A stretch of 64,000 bases of DNA from an uncultured Lachnospiraceae bacterium (lineage in GTDB: Bacteria > Bacillota > Clostridia > Lachnospirales > Lachnospiraceae): assembly GCA_947623185.1 (NCBI GenBank), contig CANQGL010000001.1, positions 17,788 to 81,787 of the forward strand, written 5' to 3'. The notes under the pieces are model-generated. The model did no database searches, had not been told where the DNA came from, and saw only the letters and a list, made by a program, of their open reading frames with translations. Position 1 is the first letter of the stretch. The number at the start of each line of letters is the position of its first letter. Positions 10,034 through 20,253 of this stretch are shown here, piece by piece. A program made the translations under genes and the position numbers.

Positions 10034-10996
10034 GTGAATAAAAAAATACAAATAGGGCGAAATGTTTTTGAAAACGAGATTGCGGTATTACTATCTGTTA
10101 AGGAACAGCTGGGAGAGGCTTTTCTGGCTATAGTTTCCGAAATAATGAACTGCAAAGGCAAAGTGATTTTCATTGGAATGGGAAAAAGCGGCCATATAGC
10201 AAAAAAAATTGCGGCAACTATGGCTTCGCTGGGAACTTGTTCCATTTCTCTTCATCCAGGCGAATGTATGCATGGTGACCTTGGAATGATCCAGAAACAG
10301 GATATTGTTGTATTAATTTCCTATTCTGGCGAGAGCGATGAGATAATACGAATTATTCCAAGTATAAATATTATTGGAGCAACAATATTGGGAATCACAT
10401 GTAATGCTGCTTCAACATTAGCAAGATCCTGCAAAGTAGTACAAGTAATGAATAATGTTAAAGAGGCTTGCTATTTGGGATTGGCACCCACCTCCAGTAC
10501 TACAGCAGTTATGGTATACGGGGATGCTCTTGCTATAACAGTTTCAAGAATTAAGGGATTCCGAAAAGAAGATTTTGGTGTATTTCATCCTGCCGGATCT
10601 CTTGGAAAGAAGCTGATAACCCGATCTATTGATTTGATGAAACCGCTTAAACTAGAATCTCTTATCAGAGAAAATACGACGGTTCTAGAGGCGATAAAAG
10701 TAATGATTAGTACAGATACTGATATGATTACTGTTGTTAATGACGATGAAAAGCTGATAGGTATTGTGACAAATGGCGATTTGAAGAGAAATATATCTGA
10801 AGAAGATATCAAGACAAATGATGTTAGAAGCTTCACTCATTATTATCCTTATTTTGTAGATGTGTCTTCTATGGCAGTAGAAGCGCTAAGAATCATGACA
10901 GAAAATGGTGTGCATGCCCTCCCGGTTGTTAAAGAAGAAAGGCCGGTAGGGGTTATTGAAAAGAGAACCATCCTTAACTGCGGAATATATTTATAA
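10034..10996 (+). CDS. KpsF/GutQ family SIS + CBS sugar-phosphate (arabinose-5-phosphate) isomerase
   Basis: VIFIGMGKSGHIAKKIAATMASLGT...HPGECMHGDLGMI...SYSGESDEI...APTSSTTAVMVYGDALA; C-terminal CBS pair; GTG start. Confidence 0.9.
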   Translation: MNKKIQIGRNVFENEIAVLLSVKEQLGEAFLAIVSEIMNCKGKVIFIGMGKSGHIAKKIAATMASLGTCSISLHPGECMHGDLGMIQKQDIVVLISYSGESDEIIRIIPSINIIGATILGITCNAASTLARSCKVVQVMNNVKEACYLGLAPTSSTTAVMVYGDALAITVSRIKGFRKEDFGVFHPAGSLGKKLITRSIDLMKPLKLESLIRENTTVLEAIKVMISTDTDMITVVNDDEKLIGIVTNGDLKRNISEEDIKTNDVRSFTHYYPYFVDVSSMAVEALRIMTENGVHALPVVKEERPVGVIEKRTILNCGIYL

Positions 10997-11270
10997 AAAC
11001 GATAGTACCTCTTTTGTGGGATTTAAGTCGGTCATGCGTGCGAGGCATTCCATCAGTTTGACGGCGTGCTCATGGGAGACTGTTGTCTGATTTTTCAATG
11101 GGGGCTTTACAGTGGCTGCCGACAAAAGGGGTTACATCAAAGGGTTTGCCGGTATGATCGAGCATGTAACAGATGATGGAGCATGCGGATTTGCCGAAGA
11201 CTCGCTGAGGCCAAGTAAAGATGTGTCTCATAACCGCGGCGATGCCCTTCACAAAAAGGTGGCTTATAAT
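10996..11270 (-). pseudogene. relic of an IS110-family transposase
   Basis: Minus strand: RVFGKSACSIICYMLDHTGKPFDVTPFVGSHCKAPIEK, frameshift, TVSHEHAVKLMECLARMTDLN; resembles the central region of IS110-type transposases. Confidence 0.5.
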
Positions 11271-11271
11271 T

Positions 11272-12120
11272 ATGAAAGAAATAAAGTTATTGGCTTTGGA
11301 TTTAGACGGAACATTAACAAATTCATATAAAAAGGTTTCAGAAAAAAATAAAAGATATATAAAATGGGCACAGGAGAAAGGAGTCAAAGTGGTTTTGGCT
11401 TCAGGACGACCTGTTATAGGGATAAAAGGTATTGCGGATATCTTGGATTTGTGGAATAGAGGCGGGTATATTTTGGCATATAATGGAGGTCAGGTTATTG
11501 ATTGTGTAACACAGATAAATTTGGTGAAACAAACTATACCGTCAAAATACATACATGATATTTGTGAAGTTGTTAGGAAATTCAACGTATTTCCTCTTTC
11601 ATATAATGATAGAGGAGTTATATGCGAAGCTGATACGGATCCCTATGTAAAAAAGGAAGCCTATAATAATGGGATTGAAATTATAAAGGTTGATAATCTT
11701 GAAAAAGAAATTACAGAGCCAGTTGTCAAGTTCATGGTTGTAGGGGCACCTAACGAACTGAATAAAGCTTATAGGTACCTTCAGGAACTATTTAATGGAA
11801 AACTAAATATCTTTTTTTCAGAACCGTATTTTTTGGAAATAACCCCATTGGGGATCGAAAAGGCAAGTGCCTTATTAAAGCTGGCTGACACTTTGGGGTA
11901 CACGAGTGAGAATATCATGGCATGCGGTGACGGATTAAACGATATACCAATGTTAAAGATTGCCGGTGTATCAGTAGCTATGGGAAATGCGTATGATGAA
12001 ACCAAAAGATATGCGGATTACATATCTGCTTCAAATGACTTGGATGGTGTAGCTGTTGCAATTGACAAATTTATTTTAAAGGGTGTTTCAGAAATATCTT
12101 GGAACGGGTTTGTCGATTGA
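11272..12120 (+). CDS. Cof-type HAD hydrolase
   Basis: LLALDLDGTLTNSYKKVSEKN...VVLASGRP...ACGDGLNDIPMLKIAGVSVAMGNA. Confidence 0.9.
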   Translation: MKEIKLLALDLDGTLTNSYKKVSEKNKRYIKWAQEKGVKVVLASGRPVIGIKGIADILDLWNRGGYILAYNGGQVIDCVTQINLVKQTIPSKYIHDICEVVRKFNVFPLSYNDRGVICEADTDPYVKKEAYNNGIEIIKVDNLEKEITEPVVKFMVVGAPNELNKAYRYLQELFNGKLNIFFSEPYFLEITPLGIEKASALLKLADTLGYTSENIMACGDGLNDIPMLKIAGVSVAMGNAYDETKRYADYISASNDLDGVAVAIDKFILKGVSEISWNGFVD

Positions 12121-12223
12121 TACAGGGATTGCGGAGGTTGTTTAGACGATATTTGACCACAAACTGCAAATATATTTATGAAATAATGATTAAGGGAAAT
12201 TAACAAGGGAGATATAATAAGCA

Positions 12224-13447
12224 ATGGAAAGGAAAGAAAAGATACTGATTGTCCACAATTATTATCAAACTCCTGGTGGTGAGGATACCGTTGTTAAAAA
12301 TGAAAAAAGGCTTTTGGAAGAGCATGGACATCAGGTTATTCTTTATAGTAGAGATAATTCTGAAATTACACATTTTTCACTTTGGAGAAAAATGTGTCTT
12401 CCGTTTTCAACGATATTTTCTTTGAAGACTTATAAAGAAATAAGAAGGATAATTTATAATGAACAGATTGAAATTGTTCACGTTCATAATACATTGGCCT
12501 TAGTCAGCCCTGCGGTTTTCTATGCAGCTGTATCTCGAAATATACCAGTTGTTCAGACACTTCATAATTTTAGAATGCTCTGCCCAAATGGAATGTTTTA
12601 CCGGGCTGGACATATCTGCGAAGATTGTGTAAAAAGGGGACTTTGGTGTTCGATAAAACACAGTTGCTACAGAGACAGCAGACTTCAGACGCTTGTTTGT
12701 GCGGCTAATATGAAAATTCACAGAATGACAGGTATATATGGGAAAATCAATTATATTTGTCTGACAGAATTCAACAAAGAAAAACTGCTAGAAATTAATA
12801 GGGTAACAGGAAAGGAGTTAATAAAGCCCAACAGGGTGTTTATAAAACCAAATTTTACGTTTATAATCTCGTCCGAAAATGATGTGTAAATTTAATTATA
12901 CCAAATCGAATGATGAGGATAGAAAAGGTTAAAGAGAAAGATGAATTTTATTTTTGCAGGAAGGATTACCGAATCTAAAGGAATAGATATGCTGCTGAGA
13001 GCGTGGGAATTAATGAAAGATACTGCACCAGAATTAATTATATGTGGCTCGGGGCCTTTGGAGAATTGGTGCAGGCGGTATATAATAGAGCATAAGTTAA
13101 ACGTTAATGTATTAGGATTCCTTTCTAATACAGAGGTAAAAAAAAGAATTGCTGATAGTGAGGCCCTTATATTACCCACACAGTGGTATGAAGGCTTTCC
13201 GATGATAATTGTCGAGTCATACTCTGTAAACACACCGGTTATCTGTACTGACTTAGGTAATGCAGGATCTATTGTAATTGAAGGGATAACGGGCTGGAAG
13301 TTTCATAATGCAGAAGAACTAATTGATTGTATACATAAGGCGGAACAAACAGACCTGGGAAAAAACATAAGGAATTATTATCAAAAGAATTTTTCTTCTG
13401 AGGCTAACTATAGGATGCTATCAAGTATATATGATTCTTTGAAATAG
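12224..13447 (+). pseudogene. glycosyltransferase family 4/1, split into two ORFs (12224-12889 and 12941-13447)
   Basis: First ORF: GT-B N-half (HNYYQTPGGEDTVVKNEKRLLEEHGHQVILYSRDN...TLHNFRMLCPNG); second: C-half (FIFAGRITESKGIDMLLRAWELMK...LPTQWYEGFPMIIVESYSVNTPVI). Stop at 12887-12889 and a T-run frameshift near 12944 separate them. Confidence 0.75.
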
Positions 13448-13462
13448 TTTTTGGAGGTAACT

Positions 13463-14653
13463 ATGTCAGAAGTAATAAGAAGCATGAGAATGCTCTTAAA
13501 GATAGTGATAATATATTTAATCCGAATTTTTAGCAGGGTTTTTTCTATAATACCCTTGAAAAACAACCAAATTGTTTTCTCTTCGCAAGGGGGTGAGACT
13601 TATGGCGATAATGCACGATATATATCTGATTATCTCAGAAATAACTATTACAATAAGTTTCATATCATATGGCGATTTAAAGAGCCTTCAAAATATAAGT
13701 ATTTAAAAGAAAAAGGCATACTTGTAATAGGTTATCAGTCATTGAGAGGTCTCTACTACTGTTGCACTTCGAAAATTATAATAAATACAACAGGGCCTCA
13801 GTCATGGTTTAAAAGAAGAGTAGGGCAAACCATTATAGAAACTTGGCATGGGGGTGGCGCATATAAAAAATCGGGATTGGATATCAATAACTTGCGAAAA
13901 GGCTTTTGGGGCGAAGAGCTTACGAAAAAATATTCATATAAGAACATTTCTATTTTCCTTTCTTCTTGCCATGCCTTTTCTCAAATAATAAGGAATAGTT
14001 TTCAATATAATAATGAGATTATGGAATGTGGCATGCCAAGAAACGATTTTTTGATGAGAGCAAAAGACGATGAATTGTTTTTTCAAATCAAGAGAGATCT
14101 AGGAATCCCGGTAGAAAAAAAAGTACTTCTATTTGCGCCAACGTGGAGAGATGAAAATGTAATTTATCATATACCAGATGATTTTGTAAAGCTACCTATT
14201 ATACTAAACATGCGGTTCGGGGGCGAATGGATTATTTTGGTTCGATCACATTATTTTAGCGTGTTCGACAAAGAAGATAGAATTTTTTTTGATGCGTCAA
14301 AATATCCAGATATGCAGGAATTGCTATATATTTCAGATGTGCTGATTACAGATTATTCTTCATGCATGTGGGATATGTCGCTGATGTATAAACCGATTTT
14401 TTTATATGTTCCTGACTTGGAACTCTATGACCGAGAACGAGGGTTTTATACGGATCCTTATTCGTGGGGATTTCCGCTGTGCAAAACATATTTTGAACTG
14501 AAACAAGCTATTTTAGAATATGATGAAATAGAGTACCATGACATTGTAAAAAAGCACCAAGCTGATTTAGGAATATGCGAAACAGGCCATGCAACAGAGC
14601 TGGTATGTGAACGTATTTGTGAGGCATGCAGAATAAATGGAGATGGTAAATAA
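13463..14653 (+). CDS. CDP-glycerol:poly(glycerophosphate) glycerophosphotransferase (TagF/TarF-like) family protein
   Basis: GDNARYISDYLRNNYYNKFHIIWRFKEPSKYKYLKE...QTIIETWHGGGAYKKSG...CGMPRNDFL...LFAPTWRDENV...DVLITDYSSCMWDMSLMYKPIFLYVPDLELYDRERGFYTDP. Confidence 0.88.
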   Translation: MSEVIRSMRMLLKIVIIYLIRIFSRVFSIIPLKNNQIVFSSQGGETYGDNARYISDYLRNNYYNKFHIIWRFKEPSKYKYLKEKGILVIGYQSLRGLYYCCTSKIIINTTGPQSWFKRRVGQTIIETWHGGGAYKKSGLDINNLRKGFWGEELTKKYSYKNISIFLSSCHAFSQIIRNSFQYNNEIMECGMPRNDFLMRAKDDELFFQIKRDLGIPVEKKVLLFAPTWRDENVIYHIPDDFVKLPIILNMRFGGEWIILVRSHYFSVFDKEDRIFFDASKYPDMQELLYISDVLITDYSSCMWDMSLMYKPIFLYVPDLELYDRERGFYTDPYSWGFPLCKTYFELKQAILEYDEIEYHDIVKKHQADLGICETGHATELVCERICEACRINGDGK

Positions 14654-14823
14654 TAAAGTAGAAAGCTGTTAATAAACATAGACGAGTTTTAAATATGCGG
14701 AGAATAGTAAAGAAATAACATACAATTAAAAGCATAAATAAGTATCCACAATTTTCTGTTATGGGAATGATACTACAATCTATTTGATACTCCAAATTTT
14801 ATAATAGTATGAAGGAGAACTAT

Positions 14824-15474
14824 ATGGAATTTTCAGCTTCGATGATGTGTGCGAGATACGAAAATCTTAAAGAAGAAGTCGAGCTTTTGGATTGTGCAGG
14901 GATAGATACATATCATATAGATATTATGGATGGCGTGTTTGTACCAAATCTGGGCATGGGGCTTCAAGATATCCAATGTATTAGAAAATACACAAAAAAG
15001 CCACTTGAAGTTCATTTGATGGTTAAAAATGTACCAGCATATCTGGAAGTGTTAAGAGGAGTAAATGTAAATAAAATATATATCCACCCAGAGGCGGATC
15101 AACATCCTTTTACTACTTTACAGAAGGTTAAAGATTTGGGAATTGAACCGGGCGTCGTTATTGACCCGGGGACTTCTGTTGAAATGGTACGGGAGCTATT
15201 TAATATTTCTAAATCAGTTTTAGTCATGACGGTTACACCAGGATTTGCAGGGCAGGCTTTTTTACCTTATGTTTCTGAAAAAATTGAGTACCTTGCTGAA
15301 TTAAAGAAAAGGTATCAACTGAGGTTATATTGGGACGGATGCTGCAAATGGGATAAGATTAAAACATATAGCAAGAAGGGAATGGACGGATTTGTTTTAG
15401 GAACCAATGTATTATTCAACAAATCAGAGAGCTATGAGAAAATAATTTCGAAGGCGAGAAAGATCTCGGAATGA
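14824..15474 (+). CDS. ribulose-phosphate 3-epimerase family protein
   Basis: SASMMCARYENLKEEVELLDCAGIDTYHIDIMDGVFVPNLGMG...LEVHLMVKNV...VLVMTVTPGFAGQAFLP...WDGCCKWDKI. Confidence 0.9.
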   Translation: MEFSASMMCARYENLKEEVELLDCAGIDTYHIDIMDGVFVPNLGMGLQDIQCIRKYTKKPLEVHLMVKNVPAYLEVLRGVNVNKIYIHPEADQHPFTTLQKVKDLGIEPGVVIDPGTSVEMVRELFNISKSVLVMTVTPGFAGQAFLPYVSEKIEYLAELKKRYQLRLYWDGCCKWDKIKTYSKKGMDGFVLGTNVLFNKSESYEKIISKARKISE

Positions 15475-15696
15475 TTGCCGCTTTGGAGAGAAGATTTAGA
15501 GAAAATATGCCATTTTATAAGGAATACTATAAAAAAAGAGCTGACAATTGCTGTGGAAATGTAGGAAATAATGAAATGGATTAGTACTTGAACAAGTTTA
15601 TAAACCAATTGCTAAGACTGGTAGTGTAGATATTTGATAAGAAAATAAAACTGCTACGACTCAAATACAATTAACTAAGCATAGGAGTGTAAGTTT

Positions 15697-16392
15697 ATGG
15701 TAACTGCGATTATTTTATCTGGTGGCATAGGAACTCGTATGGGTACTGAATGTCCCAAACAGTATATCGAAATTGAAGGCAAGCCGATTTTATGGTATTG
15801 CTTATTAACATTTGAGCAACACCCTTTGATAGATCGTATTTTCATTGTAGCGACATCAGTTTGGCAGGATTATATAGGCGAAATCGTTAGGGATCTTGAA
15901 ATGAAGAAATTCAGTGGATTCGCTGATGCGGGAAAAAGTCGCCAACAGTCTATCTATTATGGATTGCTTAAAGTGGAGGAGGCAGGAGAAGATGATGATA
16001 TTATTATAATTCACGACGCGGTTAGACCCTGTGTCAGCAGTAAGCTTCTTTCAGACTGCATATATATGATTAAAGATGCTGATGGTGCAATGCCTGTGTT
16101 GCCAGTAAAGGATACCGTTTACAGAAGCTTGGACGGGATTTATATTACAAATCTTTTAAATAGGGATGAAATTTTCGCGGGGCAAACGCCAGAGAGTTTC
16201 CGATTCCGGAAGTATTTAGCGATTCATAAAAGCCTGTCAGAAGAAGGGCTGGCTTCTGTACATGGTAGTAGTGAAGTCGCTTTCAAAGCGGGAATGAAGA
16301 TACAGATTTTTGAGGGTGATGAAAATAATTATAAAATAACGACTCCAGATGATTTGGAAAAGTTCCGCCAGCAGATAAAGTGTAAAAAGTGA
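15697..16392 (+). CDS. IspD/TarI-like cytidylyltransferase (CDP-polyol pyrophosphorylase candidate)
   Basis: AIILSGGIGTRMGTECPKQYIEIEGKPILWY...AGKSRQQSIYYGL...IIIHDAVRP...ATTPDDLE-like KITTPDDLEKF. Confidence 0.9.
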   Translation: MVTAIILSGGIGTRMGTECPKQYIEIEGKPILWYCLLTFEQHPLIDRIFIVATSVWQDYIGEIVRDLEMKKFSGFADAGKSRQQSIYYGLLKVEEAGEDDDIIIIHDAVRPCVSSKLLSDCIYMIKDADGAMPVLPVKDTVYRSLDGIYITNLLNRDEIFAGQTPESFRFRKYLAIHKSLSEEGLASVHGSSEVAFKAGMKIQIFEGDENNYKITTPDDLEKFRQQIKCKK

Positions 16393-16402
16393 GGAAAAAG
16401 TA

Positions 16403-17428
16403 TTGAAGGCGTATGTATTGTACGGGATAGCTGATTTAAGATATGAGGAGATTCCAATGCCACGTTGCCCTTCCGGATGGGGGATTGTGAAAATCAAAGC
16501 TGCAGGAATCTGTAGTTCGGATGTCCCTCGAATTATGAAAAAGGGGACATACCATTTTCCGACAATACCCGGTCATGAGTTTTCGGGGATTGTAGAGTCG
16601 GTAGCGGATCAAGACAATCAGCATCTTATTGGAAAGAGAGTAGGTGTATTTCCGCTAATTCCTTGTGGAAAATGTAACCAATGCTTGACAGGACATTATG
16701 AAATGTGTAGCAACTATGATTATCTTGGATCGCGAAGAAATGGAGGGTTTGCAGAATATGTGGCAGTTCCAGTGTGGAATATGGTGGAACTGCCTGATAG
16801 TGTACCATATGAAGAGGCGGCTTTATTAGAACCACTTGCGGTTGCGCTCCATGCAGTGAGAAGGGCTGGCGGACTTCATGGAAAAAGAGTGTCGGTAATT
16901 GGCACAGGGATGATTGGAATTGCAGCTGCGAACTGGGCTATAACCCAAGGGGCGTCCGAGGTTTATGTGGTAGGACGCAATGAAGAAAAACGAAAGTTTG
17001 CAGAGCATTTTTCAGGGATTGCTTACGTTAATAGTTTAGAAGGAAACCCTCCAGATTCGGATATTATTATTGAAGCAGTAGGAACTCCGACTGCAATAAA
17101 AGAAGCCGTGGAATATGCGATTCCTGGAGGGACGATAGTTCTTGTAGGGAATCCCTCTGGTGACATCAATTTTACACAGGATAACTACTGGCGGATCCTA
17201 CGAAAGCAACTTCAATTATTGGGGACTTGGAACTCATCTTTTGGAACGGGCTCTATTTCGGATTGGACGGAGGCAATATCAATACTTATTGAAAAAAAGA
17301 TTGATGTTGCTTCGCTCATTACGCATAAATATAGACAAACCAATTTAAGGGATGGGCTGAAGATTATGCAACAGCATAGTGAATCTTATTGTAAAGTAAT
17401 GACTATTTGGAATAATGAAGAGCTTTAA
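16403..17428 (+). CDS. zinc-dependent medium-chain alcohol/polyol(-phosphate) dehydrogenase
   Basis: AGICSSDVPRIMKKGTYHFPTIPGHEFSGIV...PLIPCGKCNQCLTGHYEMCSNY...LLEPLAVALHAV...VIGTGMIGIAAANWA; TTG start. Confidence 0.88.
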   Translation: MKAYVLYGIADLRYEEIPMPRCPSGWGIVKIKAAGICSSDVPRIMKKGTYHFPTIPGHEFSGIVESVADQDNQHLIGKRVGVFPLIPCGKCNQCLTGHYEMCSNYDYLGSRRNGGFAEYVAVPVWNMVELPDSVPYEEAALLEPLAVALHAVRRAGGLHGKRVSVIGTGMIGIAAANWAITQGASEVYVVGRNEEKRKFAEHFSGIAYVNSLEGNPPDSDIIIEAVGTPTAIKEAVEYAIPGGTIVLVGNPSGDINFTQDNYWRILRKQLQLLGTWNSSFGTGSISDWTEAISILIEKKIDVASLITHKYRQTNLRDGLKIMQQHSESYCKVMTIWNNEEL

Positions 17429-17699
17429 GTTGCGAGGTGAAACAATAGTAAAAATTGCCAAATATTGACTGTTGACGGGTGTGATGCAATGCATTTAAAA
17501 GTAATATGGTCAGTTTCATATTGCCTAATGAGCATGTATCATGAATTATAGATAAGGTATTAACGATAAAAGATATGCCTTGAGAACATTTGCATTGCGC
17601 TATCATGATACAGACTTTTTTAAAATATTTGCTTTGAATTTCCACTGAAAAGGTAGAGCTAGGAAATTTTTTTTGAATAAAACAAAGGAAAATGAGAAA

Positions 17700-18710
17700 A
17701 TGGAGAAAATTTTGACCATATCTATAGCAGCTTATAATATGGAGCAATATATCGAGCATACACTTAATTCTCTGATTGATGAGCATATCATTGATCTGTT
17801 GGAAATTTTCGTGGTAGATGACGGAAGTATGGATAGGACATTAGAGATTGCCATGCAATATGCCAAACGATATCCTCAAAGTATTTACCCTATTCATAAG
17901 GAAAATGGCGGATACGGTTCTACAATTAATACAAGCGTTAAACTAGCAACGGGAAAGTATTTTAAACTATTGGATGGGGATGATTGGTATGCAAAAGAAA
18001 ATCTTCCGGCATTCATTAGTTTACTTTCCAAAATAGATGCAGATTATGTTATTAGTCCATATATAAAAAATTACGCAACAAGTAAAACAGAACAAATGAA
18101 AGACACATTGGATTATTACCCTGAAGGTTTATATGACATTGATCATATGGAGTTTAAAAATATTGTTAATATGCATTCTTCAGTATTTAGGACATCATTA
18201 CTTAAAATGATACCGTTGCATATCACTGAAAAATGCTTATATACGGATTGGGAATTTGTATGTACTCCGATACCATATGTTCGTACGGTTTATGTATGGA
18301 AGAAACCAATATATGTTTACTATATTGGTAGAGAAGGACAAAGCACGAGCATATCAAGTATGAAAAAACATTATAAGGAACTCGAACAAGTTATTGCAAA
18401 AGTTCTTCTTATATATAAAAAAATAGATCCGGCACTAAAAGCTAAAAGACAGTTCATTACGGATAGATTGGCTTTAGAAATAGTAGCTTATCTGCAGACA
18501 TTATGTTTCTTCGATTTTTCCAGATTAAAATACCAAGAAATGAAAACCTTTATACGGCAGATAAAAACAGATTCACCTGAGCTCATAGAGGCAGCAGTTT
18601 CATGTAGTAAAATAGCAAAAGCAAGCGTCTATTCGAATTGCTTGCTTTATCCTTTATTTGTTTGCTGGTATAAAATAAAGTATCTTACAAATGACCAGTA
18701 TATGAAATGA
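17700..18710 (+). CDS. glycosyltransferase family 2
   Basis: LTISIAAYNMEQYIEHTLNSL...EIFVVDDGSMDRT...KENGGYGSTINTSVKLATGKYFKLLDGDDW. Confidence 0.9.
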   Translation: MEKILTISIAAYNMEQYIEHTLNSLIDEHIIDLLEIFVVDDGSMDRTLEIAMQYAKRYPQSIYPIHKENGGYGSTINTSVKLATGKYFKLLDGDDWYAKENLPAFISLLSKIDADYVISPYIKNYATSKTEQMKDTLDYYPEGLYDIDHMEFKNIVNMHSSVFRTSLLKMIPLHITEKCLYTDWEFVCTPIPYVRTVYVWKKPIYVYYIGREGQSTSISSMKKHYKELEQVIAKVLLIYKKIDPALKAKRQFITDRLALEIVAYLQTLCFFDFSRLKYQEMKTFIRQIKTDSPELIEAAVSCSKIAKASVYSNCLLYPLFVCWYKIKYLTNDQYMK

Positions 18711-19017
18711 AAAACATAATGCATATTACAGTAGAGTATATATTTTTTATGCATATGTCAAAAGTGATGACAAGGTAGCCTTTAAATAGAGTTTTTCAGC
18801 ATAGAGGGGCATTGTCAGTATAGCGTATCTGAATAGTATATTGATGCTAGTTGTACTTTCCACTAGAGTTAAGTCTGGTATGATTAATCCATTAACTATT
18901 GCGTTTTGAATTCAGATATAAAAGGATTTTTAGGAAGACTTATGCATGAATGATATATGCGTTATATATGTATTTTTCTTTTAAAATTAGAAATATTGTA
19001 TACAAGGAGACAAAGAT

Positions 19018-20253
19018 ATGTGCGCCAGAATAAAATATCGACGAGATTTTGTCGAGCAGTATTTGATGGTATTCTTTTTTGTGGCTTCGGTTGTATTGGA
19101 AGGAAGTGTGTGGGCATCAAGACCAGAGGGTATTGTTAACTCGGCAGCATTGATATTAAAAACTATGCGGTACTTTTCATATTTTTTGGCTGTACTTATT
19201 ATCATAAAAAAACCGTTCTATTATAAGAAACTATTATCTGCCATAATATTTGCAATAACAATAATTACAATAAGCATGCTGGCCAGTACTTCAAAAACTA
19301 TGCTTTTATATATGCTTATATTTGTTGCAGCACTTAATATGGAATCTGAAAGACTGATTAAATGTACTTTTATTGCACAGGCAAGTCTACTATTGCTTAT
19401 TGTAGGCTGTTCAATGTTGGGGATTGTACAGGATTATATATGGATAGAAAGTGGTAGCAGATTGAGACATTTTTTGGGCTTTAGCTGGACAACAATAGGC
19501 CCAGTACTTTATTTCTATCTTCTATTACAGTATATCTTTTTGCGGAAAGGCAAAATAAATATTATTGAATATGCTATCTTTATGATGATTGATATATTTT
19601 TTTTTAAAATGACAAATACTAGAACGTGTTTTTATGTATCCATTCTGTTTTTGACTTTCTTTCTTGTTTATTCTTTTACGAAGTCCAAAGGACGCTTGGT
19701 AAAAAAAATAAAATATTTATGCATTATTACACCATTTATATCTGCAGGAATTTCTTTATGGTCAGCCATGTCATATGATGCAAATAATTATCTGTGGAGA
19801 TATTGGGACATTTTTTTTAATGGCCGCTTAAGTCTGGGACGTAAAGGAATGGTAGATTATGGGATTACATTATTTGGACAGCCGGTAAAATGGGTAGGGA
19901 ATGGACTTCAGGTTTTATTAAATGGGTATTCAGCCGAATATAATTATGTTGATAGTGCTTATTTACAAATTTTATATCAATATGGTTGCCTTCTGCTAAT
20001 TTTAATCTTAATTGTGTTTTCAGCCTTGGTTTACATATCAATAAAAAGAGAAAAATTTTATTTAACATGGATTCTTTTAATTATCTCGGTGTATTGTATT
20101 ACTGAGCCAAGACTAGTTAATCTTACATATAATCCGTTTATCCTTTTATGTGCCACAGAATGGACTGAGTATTATAAACATTGTGATATAGAACAAAGAA
20201 TCATGGGGAGCATTGAACGCGATATACAATGTGATGGGAAACTTTATGAATAG
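19018..20253 (+). CDS. second O-antigen polymerase-like (Wzy) membrane protein
   Basis: Hydrophobic multi-pass protein; similar late pattern to the first Wzy-like ORF (GRLSLGRKGMVDYGITLFGQPVKWVGNG...YNYVDSAYLQILYQYG). Confidence 0.65.
   Translation: MCARIKYRRDFVEQYLMVFFFVASVVLEGSVWASRPEGIVNSAALILKTMRYFSYFLAVLIIIKKPFYYKKLLSAIIFAITIITISMLASTSKTMLLYMLIFVAALNMESERLIKCTFIAQASLLLLIVGCSMLGIVQDYIWIESGSRLRHFLGFSWTTIGPVLYFYLLLQYIFLRKGKINIIEYAIFMMIDIFFFKMTNTRTCFYVSILFLTFFLVYSFTKSKGRLVKKIKYLCIITPFISAGISLWSAMSYDANNYLWRYWDIFFNGRLSLGRKGMVDYGITLFGQPVKWVGNGLQVLLNGYSAEYNYVDSAYLQILYQYGCLLLILILIVFSALVYISIKREKFYLTWILLIISVYCITEPRLVNLTYNPFILLCATEWTEYYKHCDIEQRIMGSIERDIQCDGKLYE

Noticed and set aside
10034-10996. 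KpsF as evidence of Kdo/LPS biosynthesis
   Set aside because: No Kdo-8-P synthase, CMP-Kdo synthetase or other LPS genes visible; neighbours suit an arabinose/fucose-type precursor instead.
15475-15696. Possible coding remnant between epimerase and IspD-like genes
   Set aside because: Short unconvincing translations in all frames; no recognizable motif.
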